From: Comamonas sp.
GTDB taxonomy: Bacteria > Pseudomonadota > Gammaproteobacteria > Burkholderiales > Burkholderiaceae_C
Direction of reading: 5' to 3'
NCBI GenBank assembly: GCA_015478895.1
Contig: JADMKK010000004.1
Location: 133,478-197,477 of the forward strand
DNA length: 64,000 nt
The translations under genes and the position numbers were made by a program. This document shows positions 60,529-64,000 of this stretch, one piece after another (positions within the stretch are counted from its first letter, which is position 1; each line of letters starts with the position of its first letter). The notes beneath the pieces were generated by a model. It saw only the letters and a list, made by a program, of their open reading frames with translations, did not search any database and had not been told where the DNA came from.

Positions 60529-61647
60529 ATGCATTCAGTCGTCATCAGCGGCACTGGCTTGTATCAGCCGCCGTACACCATTAGCAATGCAGAGCTGGTG
60601 GAAGCCTTCAACCACTATGCCGATATTCAAAATGAGCGCTTGGCCTCTGAGATTGCCTCAGGCGCGCGCGAGGCCATTGCGCACTCGAGCGTAGAGTTCA
60701 TTGAAAAAGCTTCTGGTATTCGCCAGCGCTATGTGATGGAAAAGGCCGGGGTGCTGGACCCTTTGCGCATGTACCCTCGCTTGCAAGCGCGCAGCGATGA
60801 TGCGCTATCAATGATGGCGGAGATTTCGGTGGCTGCCGCGCAAGACGCCTTGGCGCGCGCCGGAAAAATGGGAGCGGATGTGGATATGGTGCTGTGCGCA
60901 GCCTCCAATATGCAGCGTGCCTACCCCGCCATTGCGGTGGAGGTACAGCAGGCCTTAGGTGCCACAGGCTATGGCTTTGACATGAATGTGGCGTGTTCTT
61001 CGGCCACATTTGCCATGGAGCAAGCGGTGAATGCGGTGCGCTGCGGCACGGCCAAATGCGTGCTCATCGTGAACCCCGAGCTCACTTCTTCGCACATTGA
61101 ATGGCGTGATCGGGATTGCCATTTCATCTTTGGCGATGTGTGCACGGCGGTGCTGATTGAGCGGGCCGATACGACCAGCACCTCGGACGTATGGGAAATC
61201 GTTGGTACCCATCTGGCCACCCAGTTTTCCAACAACATTCGCAATAATTTTGGTTTCATGAACCGCAGCGAAGACAGCGATTCCGTGGGGCGCGACAAGA
61301 CCTTCCGCCAAGAAGGACGCAAGGTGTTCAAGGAAGTAGTGCCGATTGCCGTGGCCCACATTGAAGCGCACCTGGAAAAGCTGGGTCTGACGCCGGCACA
61401 GGTGCGGCGCTATTGGCTGCACCAGGCCAATCAGGGCATGAACCAACTGGTTTTAAAGAAGTTGCTGGGTGAGGCCAGCAACGACCGCGCACCGCTGATT
61501 CTGGATGAGTTTGCCAATACCGCATCGGCGGGTTCCATCATCGCCTTCCACAAGTTCAACAGTGATTTGGCCGCGGGCGACATGGGGGTGATCTGCTCAT
61601 TTGGTGCGGGTTATTCGGTAGGCAGTGTGGTGGTGCGCAAGCACTAA
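60529..61647 (+). CDS. Beta-ketoacyl-ACP synthase III-like enzyme (long form)
   Basis: 372-aa thiolase-fold condensing enzyme. The catalytic triad is visible as Cys in MNVACSSATFAMEQ (near 155), His in YWLHQANQGMNQLV and Asn in FANTASAGSIIAF. It is about 55 residues longer than the housekeeping FabH because of an insert after the N-terminus (HYADIQNERLASEIASGARE and FIEKASGIRQRYVMEK). Long KAS III enzymes of this type in betaproteobacteria use longer acyl-CoA primers or serve special pathways. Position between tal and pgi gives no hint of a fatty-acid operon. Confidence 0.9.
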   Translation: MHSVVISGTGLYQPPYTISNAELVEAFNHYADIQNERLASEIASGAREAIAHSSVEFIEKASGIRQRYVMEKAGVLDPLRMYPRLQARSDDALSMMAEISVAAAQDALARAGKMGADVDMVLCAASNMQRAYPAIAVEVQQALGATGYGFDMNVACSSATFAMEQAVNAVRCGTAKCVLIVNPELTSSHIEWRDRDCHFIFGDVCTAVLIERADTTSTSDVWEIVGTHLATQFSNNIRNNFGFMNRSEDSDSVGRDKTFRQEGRKVFKEVVPIAVAHIEAHLEKLGLTPAQVRRYWLHQANQGMNQLVLKKLLGEASNDRAPLILDEFANTASAGSIIAFHKFNSDLAAGDMGVICSFGAGYSVGSVVVRKH

Positions 61648-61700
61648 GAACCGCTCACGCCACCCCGTAAGTGCTTGTGGGTCTCAATAGGAGTAATCGT

Positions 61701-63311
61701 TTGGTTTGTTATGAAGCGCCAGAGTGGGCGCAGCTGCAGTCGCACTTTCATGCCTTACAAGGCGATTTTGATTTGCAGCGTGCCTTTGCGCAGGATGCGC
61801 AGCGCTTGGCCCGCTTGAGTCAGGCCGCCCCTTATGTGTTTGCGGATTTGTCCAAAAACTGGATCCAGGCAGACACTGAGACATTGCTGGGCCAGCTGGC
61901 CCAGACTTGCCAGGTTGCCGCGCAGCGCGACGCCATGCTGGCTGGCCAGCCCATCAATGGCACGGAAGGGCGCGCCGTCATGCACTGGCTGCTGCGCACC
62001 CCGGCGGATGGCGGTTTGCTGCGTGAACACCCTGTCACCCAGGACTGGGACGGCTCCATGCGGCAAGCATTAAGCGATGTGCATGGCAGTTTGGAGGCCA
62101 TGCTGCAACTGGCAGAGCAATTGCGTGCGAACGCGCAGATCACCGACGTGGTCAATATCGGCATTGGTGGCTCCCACTTGGGGCCGGAAGTGGTGGTGCA
62201 GGCACTCGAAGACTGGGTGGATACGGGCAAGAACTTCCACTTTGTTTCCAACGTTGACGGCCATGAGCTGGGGCATGTGCTGCGCAAGGTCAAGCCTGAG
62301 AGCACCTTGTTTCTCATAGCATCTAAATCATTCACCACCGCCGAAACAATGCTCAACGCGCATTCTGCCCGTACGTGGTTCTTGGCCCATGGTGGCAGTG
62401 CCGATGCGCAGGCCACATGCAGTATTGACCGGCATTTTGTGGCGCTCACCACCAATACCGAAGCCGCAGCGCAGTTCGGCATCTCGCGCACCCTGGGCTT
62501 TTGGGACTGGGTGGGTGGGCGATTTTCGCTGTGGTCAGCCATTGGCTTGCCAATTGCGATAGCCATTGGCGCCCTCCAATTTCGCCGCATGCTGGATGGC
62601 GCGCATGCCATGGATGCGCATTTTTTTACGGCCGCGCATGCGCAGAATTTGCCCGTGCGTTTAGGGCTGCTGGATGTCTGGAATCGCAATTTTTGCGGCT
62701 TTGGCAGCCGCTGCGTGGCACCGTACAGCCATGGGCTGCGTCGACTGACGGCCTATCTGCAGCAGCTGGAGATGGAAAGCAATGGCAAGCGTGCGACCCG
62801 TGCGGGGCAGCCGCTGGCGGTGCCGACCTCGCCGGTCGTATGGGGCGAACCGGGCACTAACGGCCAGCACGCCTTTTTCCAGATGCTGCACCAAGGCCCG
62901 GATGTCATCCCAGTGGAGTTTATTGCATTGCGCGACGGCGGCAAGTACCTGGGTGCACACCACCAAAGTCTGGTCATCAATGCGATTGCACAGGCGCAGG
63001 CCCTGATGGTGGGGCGCAGTGGCCAAGGTGTGGCGCGGGATTGTCCAGGTAACCGGCCCAGCACGTTCTTGCTGCTGGATGCGCTGGAGCCCGCATCGCT
63101 GGGTGCCCTGATTGCGCTGTATGAACACCGCATTTTTGTCTCGGGCGCAGTCTGGGGCATCAACAGCTTTGACCAGTGGGGGGTGGAACTGGGCAAACAG
63201 CTGGCCCAAGGGCTGCGCGAGCGTCAGCGCAGCCACGATTGGCAGGGGGTGGACCCGTCCACCGTCGCCTTGATGCAGCGATTGGCGGCATCGCCCGTTA
63301 ATGGCAACTAA
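61701..63311 (+). CDS. pgi: Glucose-6-phosphate isomerase
   Basis: 536 aa, interconverting glucose-6-phosphate and fructose-6-phosphate. Signatures are NIGIGGSHLGPEVVVQALED, LFLIASKSFTTAETMLNA, GFWDWVGGRFSLWSAIGLPI and the C-terminal SFDQWGVELGKQLAQGL. The TTG at 61701, with AGGAG seven bases upstream, gives (M)VCYEAPEWAQL; the GTG at 61671 has no ribosome site. It is 53 bases after the KAS III gene and probably in one transcript with tal. Confidence 0.94.
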   Translation: MVCYEAPEWAQLQSHFHALQGDFDLQRAFAQDAQRLARLSQAAPYVFADLSKNWIQADTETLLGQLAQTCQVAAQRDAMLAGQPINGTEGRAVMHWLLRTPADGGLLREHPVTQDWDGSMRQALSDVHGSLEAMLQLAEQLRANAQITDVVNIGIGGSHLGPEVVVQALEDWVDTGKNFHFVSNVDGHELGHVLRKVKPESTLFLIASKSFTTAETMLNAHSARTWFLAHGGSADAQATCSIDRHFVALTTNTEAAAQFGISRTLGFWDWVGGRFSLWSAIGLPIAIAIGALQFRRMLDGAHAMDAHFFTAAHAQNLPVRLGLLDVWNRNFCGFGSRCVAPYSHGLRRLTAYLQQLEMESNGKRATRAGQPLAVPTSPVVWGEPGTNGQHAFFQMLHQGPDVIPVEFIALRDGGKYLGAHHQSLVINAIAQAQALMVGRSGQGVARDCPGNRPSTFLLLDALEPASLGALIALYEHRIFVSGAVWGINSFDQWGVELGKQLAQGLRERQRSHDWQGVDPSTVALMQRLAASPVNGN

Positions 63312-63322
63312 AAACGGCAACT

Positions 63323-63378
63323 AAATAAGTGAGCTGCTAGCGTTTGATGCTTAAGCGCTAGAGCCACTTTTGATACTT
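63323..63378. repeat. Dispersed palindromic repeat after pgi
   Basis: AATAAGTGAGCTGCTAGCGT, then TTGATGCTTAAGCGCTAGAG, then CCACTTTTGATACT is the copy closest to the family consensus, with GCTAGCGTTT/AAGCGCTAG arms. Confidence 0.85.
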
Positions 63379-63405
63379 AACACCTAACTTGCTCCATCGA
63401 GATAA

Positions 63406-63435
63406 AACAAAAGGCCGCTTGCGCGGCCTTTTGTT
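63406..63435. terminator. Bidirectional terminator between pgi and groEL
   Basis: AACAAAAGGCCGC-TTGC-GCGGCCTTTTGTT, a perfect 13-bp stem with A/T runs on both sides. Confidence 0.95.
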
Positions 63436-63482
63436 GGTGTGCGGTGATCGAAGCCTTGCGGCCCCGATCAGCAGCGGGGCAA

Positions 63483-64000
63483 TTACATGCCCATGCCGCC
63501 CATGCCACCCATACCGCCCATACCACCCATGTCAGGAGCACCAGCGCCTTCAGCCTTAGGGGCTTCAGCGATCATGCACTCTGTGGTTAGCAGCAAGGAA
63601 GCCACGGAAGCAGCGTTTTGCAGTGCAGTACGTGTCACCTTGGTAGGGTCCAAGATACCCATTTCCAGCATGTCGCCGTAGGTGTCGTTGGCAGCGTTAA
63701 AGCCGAAGTTGCCTTCGCCCTTCAATACAGCATCCACCACCACCGATGGCTCGCCACCAGCGTTGGCCACGATTTCGCGCAGAGGCGCTTCGATGGCTTT
63801 GAGCACCAGCTTGATACCAGCGTCTTGCTCAGCGTTGTCGCCCTTCAGGCTGCCAATCGCTTGCTTGGCGCGCAGGAATGCCACGCCGCCGCCGGCTACG
63901 ATGCCTTCTTCCACAGCAGCGCGGGTAGCGTGCAGGGCGTCTTCAACGCGGGCCTTCTTTTCCTTCATTTCGACTTCGGTGGCAGCGCCGACCTTGATCA
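63483..64000 (-). CDS. groL: Chaperonin GroEL, C-terminal part (5' end outside window)
   Basis: About 172 C-terminal residues of the 60-kDa chaperonin. Visible are [20 protein letters not shown], the hinge and ATP-site segment [53 protein letters not shown] and the flexible GGM repeat tail ending GGMGGMGM. The frame continues past base 64000. Confidence 0.98.
   Translation of the reverse strand, partial: IKVGAATEVEMKEKKARVEDALHATRAAVEEGIVAGGGVAFLRAKQAIGSLKGDNAEQDAGIKLVLKAIEAPLREIVANAGGEPSVVVDAVLKGEGNFGFNAANDTYGDMLEMGILDPTKVTRTALQNAASVASLLLTTECMIAEAPKAEGAGAPDMGGMGGMGGMGGMGM

Noticed and set aside
62310..62345. TCATAGCATCTAAATCATTC in pgi as a repeat copy
   Set aside because: It encodes the conserved Pgi motif LIASKSFTT, and no other part of the repeat is present.

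Overview
The window is about 64 kb of a moderately GC-rich bacterial chromosome. Gene content and dispersed repeats point to a betaproteobacterium of the order Burkholderiales, most likely family Comamonadaceae. Supporting features are a paired cyanophycin synthetase locus with its linked ABC transporter and DUF1854 gene, a DUF2760/Hsp70/Hsp70-DUF3731 group, two general porins, HexR-transaldolase-Pgi central metabolism, and many copies of a short palindromic repeat with an AGCTGCTAGC core that I recall from that family. I recognise no rRNA, tRNA, CRISPR array or intact insertion sequence. Both window ends cut genes: glmS at the left and groEL at the right.

Layout. 1-10 kb: glmS 3' part, copper ATPase copA, riboflavin synthase, a translationally coupled aminotransferase/2-oxoadipate dioxygenase pair (hglS) with a divergent LysR regulator, trhO, and an orphan amino-acid binding protein. 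10-20 kb: a beta-solenoid protein, DUF2760 plus Hsp70, then an AT-rich HNH nuclease islet inside two roughly 200-bp inverted repeat arms that also holds a MITE-like element, a META/DUF4377 lipoprotein and a second Hsp70 with a DUF3731 tail. 20-29 kb: HpaI-type aldolase, succinate-semialdehyde dehydrogenase, small stress-like or unknown genes, creA, an SPFH/zinc-ribbon/small membrane protein operon and an MFS exporter. 29.5-37.2 kb: six co-directional genes, mostly with export signals: small flavin-dehydrogenase subunit, GMC oxidoreductase, Tat-signal PLP decarboxylase, phytochelatin-synthase-like protease, RCC1-repeat protein and Tat lipoprotein multicopper oxidase. 37-45 kb: cyanophycin synthesis (cphA' and cphA) opposite an ABC transporter/DUF1854 pair. 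45-54 kb: a small protein behind a sigma-28-like promoter, nucleotidase, luciferase-like oxidoreductase, large lipoprotein, LuxR regulator, cobC-cobS and ilvA. 54-64 kb: OsmC, coq7, two porins, hexR, tal, a KAS III enzyme, pgi and groEL.

Points most worth a second look: (1) the 29.5-37.2 kb export-signal redox operon, which matches no pathway I know; (2) a promoter-to-terminator unit of about 130 nt upstream of ilvA with a long anti-Shine-Dalgarno CU tract, a good small-RNA candidate; (3) repeat copies that have become protein-coding sequence in cobC and twice in the Hsp70-DUF3731 gene; (4) the inverted-arm HNH islet; (5) the FliA-type promoter before an unknown 147-aa protein.

All calls are from reading the sequence by eye. 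Family assignments rest on recognised motifs and lengths, with no database search. Start codons were moved from the longest open frame wherever a ribosome binding site, signal peptide or family N-terminus argued for a shorter form.
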